Of a stretch of DNA of 23,103 nucleotides, positions 1 to 8,361 are shown piece by piece. Location: IMG/VR virus record IMGVR_UViG_3300037245_003904, positions 1 to 23,103 of that record; one strand, 5' to 3'. The DNA is from a virus. Numbering within the stretch: the stretch's first letter is position 1; each line of letters opens with the position of its first letter. The notes beneath the pieces were generated by a model. It ran no database searches, had not been told where the DNA came from, and was given only the letters and a program-made list of their open reading frames with translations. A program made the translations under genes and the position numbers.

Positions 1-240
1 CTCCCCCCGCACCCCCTCCCTAAAGGAATCAGCCCAATGGTCCATATGATCCCCACTGACTCCGGTTTCGAGCAGATGGACCTGCTTCAGCCAGCGTAGT
101 GTTTGGGTCCTCCGGGGCATATTGGAGCCTTACGGGTACGAAGGGCGCAGGCTTTGTGTCCGGATGAATTTTGAATTGTGATGTAAAAATGTAACTCCGT
201 CTGTAATTCCTGACGGACATACCATAAATGGTTGAGTGAT
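1..240. other. leading non-coding region
   Basis: I see no supportable gene here. One + strand frame is open from the window edge to a TAG at 97-99. It contains an ATG at 37 that would give only 20 residues, so it may be the tail of an upstream gene or chance. A pyrimidine-rich stretch at 5-24 (CCCCGCACCCCCTCCCTAAA) loosely resembles the CCGTCCCTAAAAG part of the repeats at 1990-2010. No convincing promoter or ribosome-binding site for the following helicase gene was found. Confidence 0.4.
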
Positions 241-1803
241 ATGCCTGACGAATCAAAAGTGATCGACATAAAAAAAGCGGTAGCGGATCGCGTCGAGGAG
301 GAAGCCGCCGACCTGGTCGATCCTAAGCCGGGCGATGAGCTCACGGAGAAATTCGTACTTGACTGCATGCGGGCCAATGAACGTGGCGACGGTCTACTCT
401 ATATCGCTTTGCATCGCGGCCGGTTTCTCTACAACAATGCCGCCGGCGAATGGCTGCACTGGACGGATCACCATTGGGAGCGCGACATCATGGGGGTCCA
501 TCATCGAGCGATCGAGGATGTGGCGCTGAAATATCTCGAGATAGCCTACGGCCTCAAAGAAAAAATCGACAACGCGGTCACTGCTGAAGAGCCTGACCTT
601 GCAAAAAAAATAAAAGAGCAGCAGACGGACCTCTTCAAGCGGGTTAAAAAACTCCGCTCCTCTGCCGGCTGCGAAAGCTGCATCAAATTTGCCCGGATGA
701 ATATTGATCCTCTCGCCATTCACGGCGAAGAGATCGACATCAACCCCTGGTTGCTCGCCACCAAAAATGGCGTGATAAACCTGCGCAACGGCATTCACTC
801 TCCCGGCGATCCGGATGACTACCTGCTCAAGGCCAGCCCGATCGATTGGCAAGGTCTCGATGCCGAATGCCCAATGTTCGATAAATTTCTATTGGAAATT
901 TGTGACGGGAGCCAGGAGCAAGCCGACTACATAACCCGAGTGCTCGGCTACGGGATCACCGGAACGGTCAAGGAACATATCTTTCCGGTATTACAAGGGC
1001 AAGGTCGTAACGGCAAGGGAGTTCTGGTCGACATATTAAAGTTCATCCTGGGAGATCTCGCCGGGCCGATCGAATCAGAGATGCTGCTCGATCAAGGCCG
1101 CTCAAAAAATTCCGGTGGACCCAGCGCAGACATCATGCGGCTCAAAGGCCTGCGGATCGCCTTCGCCTCCGAGACCGATGAAGGTCGTAAGTTCTCCAGC
1201 TCCAGAGTTAAGTGGTTCACCGGCGGAGATATGCTCATCGGCCGTAATCCTCACGATAAATATCCGACCGAATTTCTACCGACCCACCTGTTGCTCTTAT
1301 TGACCAACAGCAGGCCGCACGCTCACGGAGACGACTTCGCATTTTGGGAACGAATGCACCTGATATTTTTCGGACTCAGTTTTGTTAGCCGAGAACCTAA
1401 AGCAGCCAACGAGCGTCGAGCCGAAAAAGGTCTGATCGAAATTCTCAAAAAAGAAGCGCCAGGCATTCTGGCAAAGCTGGTTCGCGGTTGTCTCGAGTGG
1501 CAGAAGAACGGACTCAATCCGCCGGCCATCATTAAAGATGCCACCGCCAATTACCGCCGCGACGAAGATCTGATCGCCGGGTTCATTGAAGACTGCTGCG
1601 AGGAAAAAGAAGACGGCAGCTGCGGATCCACCGAAGGCTATAAAGCGTTCGAGAACTGGTACCGCGAAAACATCGGCAACAAAATCCCATCACAGAAAGT
1701 CTTTGGCCAGTTGATGGGTAAAAAATTCGAGCGTGCAAAGTCCGGCGGCAAGAAGATCTATCGCGGGCTCGTGATTATTGATCATGGTCAGGACAACTTT
1801 TAG
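241..1803 (+). CDS. D5/P4-type SF3 replicative helicase
   Basis: This is a phage or plasmid DNA helicase of the D5/P4 superfamily 3 type, 520 residues, expected to unwind the replicon origin or fork. A Walker A motif, GQGRNGKG, lies at residues 253-260. A Walker B-like acidic segment (RIAFASETDEG) is near 305-315. A motif C-like LLLLTNS is near 351-357, followed by the family's AFWERMHLI signature near 367-375. The last 70 residues look like the D5 C-terminal winged domain and end in a GGKKIYRGL pattern. Residues 30-180 resemble the D5_N region. The archaeo-eukaryotic primase half of P4 alpha-type fusions is absent; priming is probably supplied by the zinc-finger/TOPRIM gene downstream. I chose ATG 241; a TTG at 232 is possible and neither has a clear ribosome-binding site. 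Confidence 0.88.
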   Translation: MPDESKVIDIKKAVADRVEEEAADLVDPKPGDELTEKFVLDCMRANERGDGLLYIALHRGRFLYNNAAGEWLHWTDHHWERDIMGVHHRAIEDVALKYLEIAYGLKEKIDNAVTAEEPDLAKKIKEQQTDLFKRVKKLRSSAGCESCIKFARMNIDPLAIHGEEIDINPWLLATKNGVINLRNGIHSPGDPDDYLLKASPIDWQGLDAECPMFDKFLLEICDGSQEQADYITRVLGYGITGTVKEHIFPVLQGQGRNGKGVLVDILKFILGDLAGPIESEMLLDQGRSKNSGGPSADIMRLKGLRIAFASETDEGRKFSSSRVKWFTGGDMLIGRNPHDKYPTEFLPTHLLLLLTNSRPHAHGDDFAFWERMHLIFFGLSFVSREPKAANERRAEKGLIEILKKEAPGILAKLVRGCLEWQKNGLNPPAIIKDATANYRRDEDLIAGFIEDCCEEKEDGSCGSTEGYKAFENWYRENIGNKIPSQKVFGQLMGKKFERAKSGGKKIYRGLVIIDHGQDNF

Positions 1804-1826
1804 CACGGAGCTACTAACCATGAAAG

Positions 1827-2095
1827 AGGGACCGAGGGACTATGCGGGGACGTTGCAGGGACGGAGGGGGCGCGGCGAACCGGCTGAAAATATTGCAGAT
1901 TTCGGGATGTAGGGACGGAGGGACCGAGAATGCAAGAAGTTGCGGCACAGTTATGAACTGCTTAATGGTTTTCTATTTACCCTCTTTTACGGTCCCTCCG
2001 TCCCTAAAAGAAAAAAAGTAGTGAAAAAATAGAAAGTTAGTTGAGAGACCTTTAAGAAAAAAGCAGTCCCTTTACGGTCCCTCTACGGTCCCTTT
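1827..2095. repeat. inverted/direct GGGAC-type repeats, candidate origin
   Basis: The roughly 300-base gap between helicase and primase genes has no credible ORF but is rich in one short motif. AGGGACGGAGGGACCG at 1911-1926 is matched by its exact reverse complement at 1990-2005. Related G-rich copies lie at 1827-1840 and 1857-1868. On the other side, TACGGTCCCT occurs three times as a direct repeat (1988-1997, 2073-2082, 2084-2093). An A-rich stretch (2006-2035) lies between the C-rich copies. Iterated motifs, an AT-rich tract and flanking initiator-type genes fit a replication origin. A transcription-regulating hairpin pair or a dispersed genomic repeat is the main alternative. Confidence 0.5.
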
Positions 2096-2114
2096 TATAT
2101 TTTGGATGGATAAA

Positions 2115-3545
2115 ATGAACATTCTCGATCTGGTTAAAAATGAAAAAACAATTCGCAAAGTCGGCAACCAGAACGGCGGCGAATATCATGCTCCCTGCCC
2201 TACCTGCGGCGGCGGCGAGGACGATCCGCAAGGGTGCAGCGATCGGATGCAGTTGTTTCCGCTTCAGGGTGAGTACGGCACATGGTTCTGCCGTGGCTGC
2301 GTTAAAGGTGGTGATGCCATTGAATATCTTATTTTTCATGAGCGCCTCAGTTTTCCGGCCGCCTGTGAGGCACTCGGCAAAGAACTCCCCGAGCAGCAGG
2401 AGTACGCCACCCCGCAAACACACCGACAACAGCAGTCGCAGTTTCAACCTCGCGAGACCATCGCTCCGGCGGACGCCTGGCAGAACAAGGCCGGTGAACT
2501 TGTCGAATATGCCTACGCCGAGCTGCGGGCCAATGATGAACAGCTCGCATTTCTTCAGGCCAGGGGGATATCCGCAGCAACCGCCCATCGGCAGAAGCTT
2601 GGCTGGTTGCCTGGAGAAAACGGCAAGCCGACCCACTACCGCAGCCGCAAGTCCTGGGGTATCGATCCCAATCCGCAAGGCAAGCGACCCGACTCGCTCT
2701 GGATACCGCGCGGCATACTGGTTCCGCAGATCATCGATGACGTGGTGCAACGGATCCGCATCCGGAGACCGGAAGCCGATCGCGAGCTCTTTCTGCCTGA
2801 TCGCAGCTACCATGTCCTGCCCGGATCCGGACAGGCTCCCCTGCTTATCTATCGTGGACAACGGGTAATCACGGTTCTTGAATCTGAACTCGATGGCGTT
2901 CTGATTGAGCAGGAGGCTGGCGATCTTACCGGTATTCTCTCTATGGGTAATAGCAGTATTAAGCCAGACGCAGCCGCCCACACCGCCCTCTGTCAGGCCG
3001 ACCTGATTCTGGTCGCTCTCGATTTCGACGAAGTAAAGAAAGGGCGTCGGGCCGGTGGTCAGGCCTGGATCTGGTGGAGCCGGAATTATAAACATGCCAT
3101 CCGTTGGCCGGTAGCGATCGGCAAAGATCCCGGTGATGCATACAAAGAAGGCCTTAATATCCGAGACTGGATCCAGGCGGCCTTGCCTGCTGTATGGACC
3201 GAGGGGATTGATGGCGCGTGTGACCACGGCGGGGGGAAGGGGCCTGATCATGGCGAGGAGATTATTGACCCGACAATGCTCCGAGGGGAGCCGCCTCTCT
3301 CGGCTGTAGCCGGCATAGCTGAGCTCGGCAACATGCTGCAGGCGCACAAGTACGTTTGTGTCGACATGACCGGCGATGGTTGCAAGATCGATGCGCATCC
3401 GAATTGGCGGAAAAACTTTGATCGAGAATTTTCCAGAATCAGCAAGCTGGTTTTTCACGACAAAGCCGTTTTTAATTTTTTAGTTAATCACCCGGCCGAA
3501 ATAATCACCGGACAGAACTATTGGGAAGGAAGTGGCAATGAGTAA
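2115..3545 (+). CDS. CHC2 zinc-finger/TOPRIM primase
   Basis: This is a DnaG-like primase, expected to make RNA primers for the replicon. Counting from the upstream in-frame ATG at 2106, the N-terminal zinc-binding domain has C31/C34 (CPTC) and C62/C65 (CRGC), followed by GGDAIEYL as in CHC2 fingers. A TOPRIM-like catalytic core follows, with E259 in LESELDG, the acidic pair D306/D308 in ALDFDE, and KDPGDA at 340-345. About 100 Gln- and Pro-rich linker residues separate the domains. The C-terminal 120 residues match nothing I recognise. ATG 2115 is preferred because TGGATGG lies just upstream of it and the product then begins MNILDLV; ATG 2106 is the alternative. The stop overlaps the next gene's start by eight bases, indicating coupled translation. 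Confidence 0.87.
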   Translation: MNILDLVKNEKTIRKVGNQNGGEYHAPCPTCGGGEDDPQGCSDRMQLFPLQGEYGTWFCRGCVKGGDAIEYLIFHERLSFPAACEALGKELPEQQEYATPQTHRQQQSQFQPRETIAPADAWQNKAGELVEYAYAELRANDEQLAFLQARGISAATAHRQKLGWLPGENGKPTHYRSRKSWGIDPNPQGKRPDSLWIPRGILVPQIIDDVVQRIRIRRPEADRELFLPDRSYHVLPGSGQAPLLIYRGQRVITVLESELDGVLIEQEAGDLTGILSMGNSSIKPDAAAHTALCQADLILVALDFDEVKKGRRAGGQAWIWWSRNYKHAIRWPVAIGKDPGDAYKEGLNIRDWIQAALPAVWTEGIDGACDHGGGKGPDHGEEIIDPTMLRGEPPLSAVAGIAELGNMLQAHKYVCVDMTGDGCKIDAHPNWRKNFDREFSRISKLVFHDKAVFNFLVNHPAEIITGQNYWEGSGNE

Positions 3546-3789
3546 TCATCAAAGAAAAATGCGGCGCATCAGAGACGCCCACCTGCTTAAGTCGTGGCAT
3601 GCCTGGCTTGAAACCATCAAAGAGTTTCCTTTGGGGCAACGGCTCACCATCGCCTATCAGATCGTGCCCCGGTTGCGTATCGCTGCCCAGCTTTCCATGT
3701 TGCTGGTGGCGATCGTAGTTATTCTGGTGGCTGTCATAGTTGGTGCTATTGAGTGGCCGGGTCTTGAAGTTGGTGGCTGGTTTGAATAA
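3538..3789 (+). CDS. small single-pass membrane protein
   Basis: The product is an 83-residue protein I do not recognise. The first 50 residues are basic and amphipathic. A hydrophobic stretch of about 20 residues (near 54-73, LSMLLVAIVVILVAVIVGAI) is a clear transmembrane helix, followed by a short tail ending in WFE. The start at ATG 3538 follows GGAAGGAAG and overlaps the primase stop. The ParB gene begins 10 bases after the stop, so the three are probably one transcript. A membrane anchor or a small helper for the replication/partition machinery is possible, but nothing in the sequence proves a role. Confidence 0.6.
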   Translation: MSNHQRKMRRIRDAHLLKSWHAWLETIKEFPLGQRLTIAYQIVPRLRIAAQLSMLLVAIVVILVAVIVGAIEWPGLEVGGWFE

Positions 3790-3799
3790 GGAGAGAATA

Positions 3800-5575
3800 A
3801 TGCCTAAATCAAGTGATGCTGTATTTGCCAATATTGAATTGGCTCGCCTGTTCCCTGCTGAGCAGAACGCCCGAAAATTTAAAGACGATGCCAGCCATCG
3901 GGTGACCAAGTTTAACGAGTTGGTCGCATCGGTTCGGGAAAAAGGGATTATCGAGCCGCTAGTGGTTCGCCCGACTGGTGATGGTAATTACGAGATCATA
4001 GCTGGCGAGCGCCGTTATCGGGCTGCCATGGCTATTGCCGCCGAGACGAATATTATTTCGATTGATTATGAGGTCCCTTGCATGGTCCGGGATGTTGACG
4101 ATGCCGAGGCGTCCGATCTGGCCATCATTGAAAATCTGCAGCGTGAGGATCTGACCCCGTTCGAAGCGGCCAGCGCATTCAAGTCTTACCTCGATCAGTT
4201 CGGCAACACGCCCGAGTCGGTGTCGGATCTGGCGTCTCGCACCGGCCTGCCGGCTCACGCCATCCGGCGCCAGGTTCGTATGCTCGATCTGCCGACCGAG
4301 ATCCTTAACGTCTGGGGTGACGGCACCATCACTGCCGGTCATGTCGAAGCCTTCACCCGCATCGATGACCGTGAGTTAATTCTGCAGGTCCTCACCGAAT
4401 GTCTGCGCCGCAAGCTCTCGGTGCGAGAGTTGCGCGAACATATCAACGGTATCTCTCCCGATCTCGAAAGCGGCTTTTTTGATCAGGGAGAGTGTCAGAC
4501 CTGCCCGTCCAATACCAGCCTGCAGTCTGGACTTTTTGCCGAAATCGAAACCGACGGCAAGTGTATTAACCCGGCCTGCTTCATGAAAAAACAGGGTGCG
4601 TTCCTCACTGAGAACTGGAGCCAGAGTAAGGCCGCTGAAAAGTTCGGTACTCGCGGTTTCCGTTTCGGTGGTCAGCTCAGACAAGAAAATATGGAGATGA
4701 TCACGACTCCGGAACCTGCCGAGCGCTGCCTGAGTTGTGATGCGTTTGTCAGTCTGCTGCGGATCTCCGGCATGATTGTCGGCGGATACGCTCGCACCTG
4801 TGTCGGTTCCCGTGAATGTTTCGAGGAGCTTTATCGGCAGTCGCCTCCACCGTCTGAAGAACCGGAGCCGGAAGAAAAAACCACCCTGACAGAAGATCCT
4901 GCAGAGCAGGCCGGCCCCACCGATCCGACGTCCGCGACGCAGCCGTCCTCCGATCGTAAAACCACACCGGCGCCGGAAGAGACCGGTCCGGTCTTCTCTG
5001 CCCGGCGTGCCGAGATGTTCCGCGAAAAATTCTTAAGTGTTGCCCTGCCGGCCAAAATCGCCGAGACACCGGCCAGTCAAGCTCAGAGCTTGCGCCTGGT
5101 TGCTCTGGCGTTGGCTCTCGCCTCCCCTGCAGCAAAGACCCATCTGGTCGCCAGTCTCGGCAGTAATGATACGCCCGAGGATCTCGCCGCCAAAGTTTTC
5201 GAGATTCCCGCCGAGGATATTCACGATCAGCTGCAGCAGCTGGCTGTCGCCCAGGTCATGAGCTCCAGCTACAACGGCACGCTACCGTCTGTGCGCAAGG
5301 TGGTCGCCGAGCGGTTCGGTATCGAGCTGCACCGTGAATGGTTTATGACCGAGGATTATCTGAAGGACCTGAAAAAAAGCGAGATTGTCCGGGTCGGTGA
5401 AGAACCACAGGTCAGTCTCTGGGGGAATGAAAAGGTTGACGCCTACCGGCAGGAGAATTGCCCGGGCAAGGCACTTATGTCGCTTAGGAAAGAAGTGCTG
5501 ATCGATCTGGTTATTAAGAGCGGCATCGATCTGGTCGGCCTGGTTCCGAATGAAATCATGGACAAGAAGGGTTAA
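3800..5575 (+). CDS. PRTRC-type ParB family protein
   Basis: This 591-residue ParB-family protein is expected to bind a centromere-like DNA site and act in partition or regulation of the element. The ParB N-terminal domain covers about residues 10-120, with the nucleotide-binding motifs GERRYRA (69-75) and ENLQRED (111-117). A helix-turn-helix follows in the LASRTGLPAHAIRRQVRML region (144-162). Unlike ordinary chromosomal ParB (about 300 residues), it carries two cysteine clusters: C232/C235 with C255/C260, and C310/C313 with C334/C340. These could bind zinc. An acidic, Pro-rich linker (348-395) separates them from a helical C-terminal domain. The start is set by AAGGAGAG just upstream of ATG 3800. 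No ParA is in the window. The PRTRC assignment rests on size and the B/ThiF neighbours. Confidence 0.8.
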   Translation: MPKSSDAVFANIELARLFPAEQNARKFKDDASHRVTKFNELVASVREKGIIEPLVVRPTGDGNYEIIAGERRYRAAMAIAAETNIISIDYEVPCMVRDVDDAEASDLAIIENLQREDLTPFEAASAFKSYLDQFGNTPESVSDLASRTGLPAHAIRRQVRMLDLPTEILNVWGDGTITAGHVEAFTRIDDRELILQVLTECLRRKLSVRELREHINGISPDLESGFFDQGECQTCPSNTSLQSGLFAEIETDGKCINPACFMKKQGAFLTENWSQSKAAEKFGTRGFRFGGQLRQENMEMITTPEPAERCLSCDAFVSLLRISGMIVGGYARTCVGSRECFEELYRQSPPPSEEPEPEEKTTLTEDPAEQAGPTDPTSATQPSSDRKTTPAPEETGPVFSARRAEMFREKFLSVALPAKIAETPASQAQSLRLVALALALASPAAKTHLVASLGSNDTPEDLAAKVFEIPAEDIHDQLQQLAVAQVMSSSYNGTLPSVRKVVAERFGIELHREWFMTEDYLKDLKKSEIVRVGEEPQVSLWGNEKVDAYRQENCPGKALMSLRKEVLIDLVIKSGIDLVGLVPNEIMDKKG

Positions 5576-5583
5576 GGGTCGCT

Positions 5584-6624
5584 GTGACTGTCAACGTCAT
5601 CATCGAGCGGATCAGCGCCAGCCTCGCAGCGTGCGAGTTGCCGGCCAAACCGGAAAACGTACAGGTCGACCTGTTGTCTATGGCGGATCTGTTGCGACCG
5701 TTCGATCAGGTATTCCCCGGTCTGTGTATTGATGATGAAGACCGTCGCGACATCTTTGGTTATGGAGGCCTGCTCAAGCCTCGCCTGGTTCCTCAGGTTC
5801 GGCGTAGCGTACGGCCACTGTTGCCACCTAAACCGTTGGCTGCTCCATCTCGTTTTATCACCCCAGGCCTGTTCATCTCGGTGCAGGCGATCTGGGACTG
5901 GTACCGGCAGGAAGATGTTGCTGTAGGGGAGATGATAGACAGGGAGCTCAATGAGAAAGGGCTCGAAAAGTTTCTCGACCCGCTCTATCAGCGAGCGCAG
6001 GAATACTGGCCGCTGTTTATTCCGATCGAGAACCTTTGGTGGGATGAAGGGCTGCTGCAGCTTCCGGGCGTGTGTCTCATGTTGCCGCATTATCATGCCG
6101 AGGATGAGGGTGCCGGCGTGGTTGAGGCGTTCTTGACCGGCGCTTCCGGAATCGAGTGGTTGATGTGTCACTACTACGGCATTAAAGACTTTCTGACCCT
6201 GCCGACTGAAGATCGGGAATTGATAGACAAGCGGGGCTTCGGTGATATTTGCCGCCTTTATTACGACAAAGGCGACGGGGCCTACGATCTGCAGCAGCTG
6301 CAAAGCTTTGGCGAGACCTTCTTCGGTTCGGTTTGGGAAAAGTTCCCGGAGCACGAGAAGCTGGATCCGCCGATCATTAGTGGCGAGGCTGGTCTGGATG
6401 CCGACGTCATGATCCGTAAGGCAGAAGATATCGACTTCTGTTTCGCTTACGCCAAGGCTTTTTATGAGTTGGCGGATTGTCTGCCAGATACAAACGCTTT
6501 CGAGGAGAACGACCTCGGTGAAACCGAGACCTTTGTCCATGAGCTCTGTGAGGTGTGGCGAGTGAATTATGGCTCACCATCCGTTCCCTGGACCAGTCCG
6601 GCCGCCAAGGAGATAACAGTATGA
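5584..6624 (+). CDS. probable PRTRC protein F
   Basis: The product is 346 residues, mostly soluble, with no motif I can assign to a catalytic fold. It is rich in Trp and Tyr around residues 140-165 (a YWPLFIPIENLWW segment), with a PHYH motif shortly after, and in acidic residues toward the C-terminus. It starts at GTG 5584, eight bases after the ParB stop, with AAGGG upstream. It ends in an ATGA overlap with the B gene. Its size and its place directly before protein B match PRTRC system protein F as I recall it. That is mainly a positional argument, so the name is tentative and the function unknown. Confidence 0.5.
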   Translation: MTVNVIIERISASLAACELPAKPENVQVDLLSMADLLRPFDQVFPGLCIDDEDRRDIFGYGGLLKPRLVPQVRRSVRPLLPPKPLAAPSRFITPGLFISVQAIWDWYRQEDVAVGEMIDRELNEKGLEKFLDPLYQRAQEYWPLFIPIENLWWDEGLLQLPGVCLMLPHYHAEDEGAGVVEAFLTGASGIEWLMCHYYGIKDFLTLPTEDRELIDKRGFGDICRLYYDKGDGAYDLQQLQSFGETFFGSVWEKFPEHEKLDPPIISGEAGLDADVMIRKAEDIDFCFAYAKAFYELADCLPDTNAFEENDLGETETFVHELCEVWRVNYGSPSVPWTSPAAKEITV

Positions 6625-7271
6625 CAACCGAACTCGGTCCAGCGCACCTACAGCGCCAGCTCTACGGTGTCGGGATCTATGAAGAGGAAATTCTTTTTTC
6701 CGATTTCACCGGCAACGGCGAAAAGCGGTTTGTGGTCACGCCCGAGCAGCTGATGACTTTCTTCCGCACCGGCGTCACTTTCCGGCCGTTTCCCGGGTTG
6801 ATCTGGATGAAGGATGACGGGCTGAAGCGGAAGTATCTACTCACCCTTCCCTCTGGCCAGCGGACCATTCTTTACCGGCGTCAGAAGAAATTGACGACCC
6901 GTAAACTCCGGCTGCCGAATATGGCCGTCCAGGTCACGGTCGGATCAGAGGCCGATCAGATTTTCGGCATAAATATATGGGGATTTGCCGGTCGCCAGCT
7001 GAGGCCGGATAGTGTGCTGTATGAATTGCCTCTGCCCAATATTGGTGGATCAAGTGTTTGTCTCGGCAGTACCGAGCGGGCCCTTGGGGACGATATCCGC
7101 CAGGCGGTTGAAAAGACTCTTTTCGATACGCCGTTCAACCATCACGGCGATCTGGTCGGCAAGGCCGGGATTTCATTTGCCCGGTACCACAAGAAACATG
7201 GCGGCCGCTGTCCGCTGCACACTCTCAACCGAATCGGTCGCGGCCATGAAATTATCAGGGGGAATCGATGA
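6621..7271 (+). CDS. PRTRC protein B, E2-like active-site motif
   Basis: The product is 216 residues. At 139-149 it has PNIGGSSVCLG, which strongly resembles the active-site segment of E2 ubiquitin-conjugating enzymes (HPNI, a short glycine-containing turn, then ICLD). This makes C147 the candidate thioester cysteine. The following segment has a HH pair at 174-175, then helical sequence rich in basic and His residues. This architecture and the neighbouring ThiF gene fit PRTRC system protein B, a family I recall being linked to E2-like folds; I cannot confirm that here. ATG 6621 is preferred over an upstream GTG at 6555 because AAGGAG lies just before it and it overlaps the F stop (ATGA). The stop overlaps the ThiF start the same way. 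Confidence 0.7.
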   Translation: MTTELGPAHLQRQLYGVGIYEEEILFSDFTGNGEKRFVVTPEQLMTFFRTGVTFRPFPGLIWMKDDGLKRKYLLTLPSGQRTILYRRQKKLTTRKLRLPNMAVQVTVGSEADQIFGINIWGFAGRQLRPDSVLYELPLPNIGGSSVCLGSTERALGDDIRQAVEKTLFDTPFNHHGDLVGKAGISFARYHKKHGGRCPLHTLNRIGRGHEIIRGNR

Positions 7272-8005
7272 ACCGAAAAACCTACCTTGCACCGCAGTTC
7301 CGGCAACTGCTGCTGATCGGCACCGGCGGTACCGGCAGCTATCTCGCCCAGGGACTCGCCAAGCTGGTCGCCGGTTACCGGCTCGAGCTTGAAGTGCTGA
7401 TGGTTGATCCGGATGTGGTCGAGGAAAAGAACTGCGCCCGGCAGAATTTCCAGCCCTGGGAAGTCGGCCAGGCCAAGGCCGAGGCACTCGCTTTGCGACT
7501 CAATCAGCAATACGGAGTCGGTTTCGGTTTCCTGCAGGCGATGGGTGAGGATCAGTTCGGCGGATATCCGGATGCCTACCGCCTGATCGTCAGCTGCGTC
7601 GACACCATCGCGGCGCGTAAGCCGTGTAAAGGTCAAGGCCCCTGGCTCGATCTCGGCAATGGTCAGGAGACCGGGCAGGCCCTGTATGGCACGACCGACG
7701 ATAGGAAGCTGCTCGCTGCCGAGGTGAACAAGTGGGAGACGACTCCGCACGTCGGTCACCTGCCGAGTCCCTATCGGGTGGCTGGCATGGGTCGCCTGCG
7801 TACCGGCAAGCGACAGCCGTCCTGTGCCGACACTCCATTTGCCGAGCAGGGTATTTTCGCCAATGAATGGGCCGCCTCGGCCGGCCTCGCCATTCTGCAT
7901 CAGCTGTTGATCAAGGGAGAGTTGAGCACTCCGGCTATTTACTTCGATACAGCCAAGCCACGGGTGGTGTCGGGTTTTGTTACCAGGGATATGCTGACCT
8001 GTTGA
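7268..8005 (+). CDS. PRTRC ThiF/E1-like adenylyltransferase
   Basis: This 245-residue protein of the ThiF/MoeB/E1 superfamily would adenylate the C-terminus of a small beta-grasp partner using ATP. The Rossmann nucleotide loop GTGGTG is at 18-23 and the acidic VDPD at 46-49. The E1 signature NCARQ (55-59) supplies the Asn and Arg that contact ATP, and K70 fits the catalytic lysine. C186 (PSCAD) is a candidate for the acceptor cysteine; the protein also ends in Cys. It lacks the paired CxxC zinc site of canonical ThiF/MoeB, as expected for a short PRTRC form. ATG 7268 overlaps the B stop, implying coupled translation of putative E2- and E1-like partners. Confidence 0.87.
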   Translation: MNRKTYLAPQFRQLLLIGTGGTGSYLAQGLAKLVAGYRLELEVLMVDPDVVEEKNCARQNFQPWEVGQAKAEALALRLNQQYGVGFGFLQAMGEDQFGGYPDAYRLIVSCVDTIAARKPCKGQGPWLDLGNGQETGQALYGTTDDRKLLAAEVNKWETTPHVGHLPSPYRVAGMGRLRTGKRQPSCADTPFAEQGIFANEWAASAGLAILHQLLIKGELSTPAIYFDTAKPRVVSGFVTRDMLTC

Positions 8006-8008
8006 GTA

Positions 8009-8029
8009 GGAATATTTTTGGAATATTTT
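8009..8029. promoter_or_regulatory. GGAATATTTT direct repeat, possible operator
   Basis: GGAATATTTT occurs at 8009-8018 and again at 8020-8029, spaced 11 bases start to start, about one helical turn. The second copy extends to the near-palindrome GGAATATTTTCC. It sits in the only sizeable gap (61 bases) inside the cassette. A regulator-binding site or an AT-rich promoter element for the following small genes is possible. Confidence 0.3.
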
Positions 8030-8066
8030 CCGTCAATTTTACAAACAACTTCAAGGAGAGAGTCCC

Positions 8067-8345
8067 ATGTCAGAAACCAGAGTACAGATTGCCTATCATT
8101 TCAAGTTCGATCCGGCCAAGGAGACCCCGGGGTTGATCCGGATCCCCGAGCTGATCACCAGGACCATCGCTGTCGGTGATGAGATTATTCCTGTCAAGGT
8201 CTCCGCCGGCATTATTCCGGAAGCCGATCGTGCTGCCATGTTAGCCGAGATGGAAAAACAGGTTCGCGAGGCTACCCGTACCGCCCGATCGGCCGATGCT
8301 CCGGCAGCCGGTGCTGGTGATGATAAAGAAGAAAGCGCTTTTTAA
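8067..8345 (+). CDS. unrecognised small PRTRC-linked protein
   Basis: The product is a 92-residue protein. Residues 1-60 look like a compact beta-rich domain (VQIAYHFKF, then alternating hydrophobic strands). Residues 60-92 are a charged, Ala-rich helical tail ending DDKEESAF. The start at ATG 8067 is set by AAGGAGAG. It lies between the ThiF and C genes and has no JAMM metal motif, so it is not the usual PRTRC protein A. A short relative of PRTRC protein E is possible because of its Ala/Glu-rich helical end, but I cannot support the name. Confidence 0.55.
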   Translation: MSETRVQIAYHFKFDPAKETPGLIRIPELITRTIAVGDEIIPVKVSAGIIPEADRAAMLAEMEKQVREATRTARSADAPAAGAGDDKEESAF

Positions 8346-8361
8346 AGAGGGGAGAAGATCG

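Noticed and set aside
1827-2095. CRISPR-like array
   Set aside because: The repeats are short, irregularly spaced and in both orientations, with no uniform spacers or cas genes.
2052-3458. Long minus-strand open frame (468 codons) opposite the primase gene
   Set aside because: The + strand frame carries clear zinc-finger and TOPRIM motifs and coupled starts. The minus frame has no recognisable domain and is a shadow of GC-rich codon use.
5572-6540. 322-codon minus-strand frame opposite the F-like gene
   Set aside because: No ribosome-binding site or motif. The + strand gene fits tightly between ParB and B with an ATGA overlap.
8067-8345. Possible PRTRC protein A (JAMM peptidase)
   Set aside because: Too short and has no HxH or downstream Asp motif.
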